Source: Prevotella sp. CAG:924
GTDB taxonomy: Bacteria; Bacteroidota; Bacteroidia; Bacteroidales; Bacteroidaceae
Length of the DNA: 22,072 nucleotides
Assembly (NCBI GenBank): GCA_000431975.1
Contig: HF988497.1
Coordinates: forward strand, 1-22,072
Direction of reading: 5' to 3'
Position numbers and translations under genes: made by a program. The notes beneath the pieces were generated by a model, which did no database searches, was not told the DNA's origin, and worked only from the letters and a program-made list of their open reading frames with translations. Positions 21,966 through 22,072 of the stretch are shown here, piece after piece. Position 1 is the first letter of the stretch; the number at the start of each line of letters is the position of its first letter.

Positions 21966-22072
21966 TTACTTAGTACTCATTCTCGGGATGTAAGAGAAGA
22001 GATAGAGCACGCCTACAGCCATGACGAGCACGGCTCCGATCTGTCCTGCCGCATCCGATGCGAATCCCATGA
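21966..22072 (-). CDS. C-terminal end of a membrane protein, probably a sugar transporter (gene cut by the window edge)
   Basis: A minus-strand frame enters from the window edge and stops at 21966. The visible tail, at least 34 residues, includes a hydrophobic stretch IGAVLVMAVGVLYLFSYI followed by a short basic end (PRMSTK), as at the C-terminus of a polytopic transporter. Its position upstream of a fructokinase on the same strand suggests an MFS hexose or fructoside transporter. An ATG at 22070 begins the visible part, so a separate tiny ORF cannot be excluded. Confidence 0.45.
   Translation of the reverse strand, partial: MGFASDAAGQIGAVLVMAVGVLYLFSYIPRMSTK

Overview
The window looks like chromosome of a member of the Bacteroidota, most likely Prevotellaceae or a close relative. 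The evidence is a GLPGLI-family protein next to a carboxypeptidase-regulatory-like outer-membrane barrel protein, the Bacteroidota-type promoter -7 element TAnnTTTG before most transcription units, few Shine-Dalgarno-like sequences, and clear Bacteroidota versions of MetG, RNase R, SucCD and a PfkB fructokinase. Assignment below phylum is inference from protein style only.

Layout. (1) 28-4743: an envelope module. A membrane-anchored winged-helix regulator on the minus strand diverges from a GLPGLI protein and a large outer-membrane barrel protein. The shared intergenic region carries four TAATA repeats about one helical turn apart. (2) 5026-8948: a FecE-type ABC ATPase overlapping mutY by 4 nt, then metG with its own promoter and a strong terminator. 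(3) 9301-13812: rnr (RNase R), then sucC and sucD; rnr and sucC have near-identical promoters, and a hairpin lies between sucC and sucD. (4) 13855-13923: a long perfect palindrome between convergent units. (5) 16211-13977, minus: a tightly overlapping U32 protein, SufE and TrmH-family operon for RNA modification and Fe-S supply. (6) 20450-16289, minus: a four-gene glycan operon, GT39 transferase, GT2 polyprenyl-phosphate glycosyltransferase, two-repeat LAB_N membrane protein and UDP-glucuronate 4-epimerase, ended by a terminator that abuts the U32 promoter. (7) 20451-20956: an AT-rich gap of about 500 bp with paired palindromes and one possible 25-codon ORF behind a -7-like box. (8) 21908-21027, minus: a PfkB fructokinase, preceded at the window edge by the 3' end of a membrane protein gene, probably its sugar transporter.

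How the genes fit together. Most of the window is housekeeping (translation, RNA turnover, DNA repair, central metabolism). Two modules are the best candidates for undescribed biology. In the first, the regulator seems to derive from a histidine kinase: it keeps a recognisable H-box whose histidine is replaced by tyrosine, fused directly to an OmpR-type DNA-binding domain. Repeats with OmpR-like spacing sit in front of the GLPGLI/barrel promoter. In the second, the operon holds every enzyme type needed to make a hexuronic acid nucleotide sugar, load it on a lipid carrier and transfer it outside the inner membrane, plus a stand-alone LAB_N protein of unproven function. No rRNA, tRNA, CRISPR array, intact insertion sequence or phage gene was seen.
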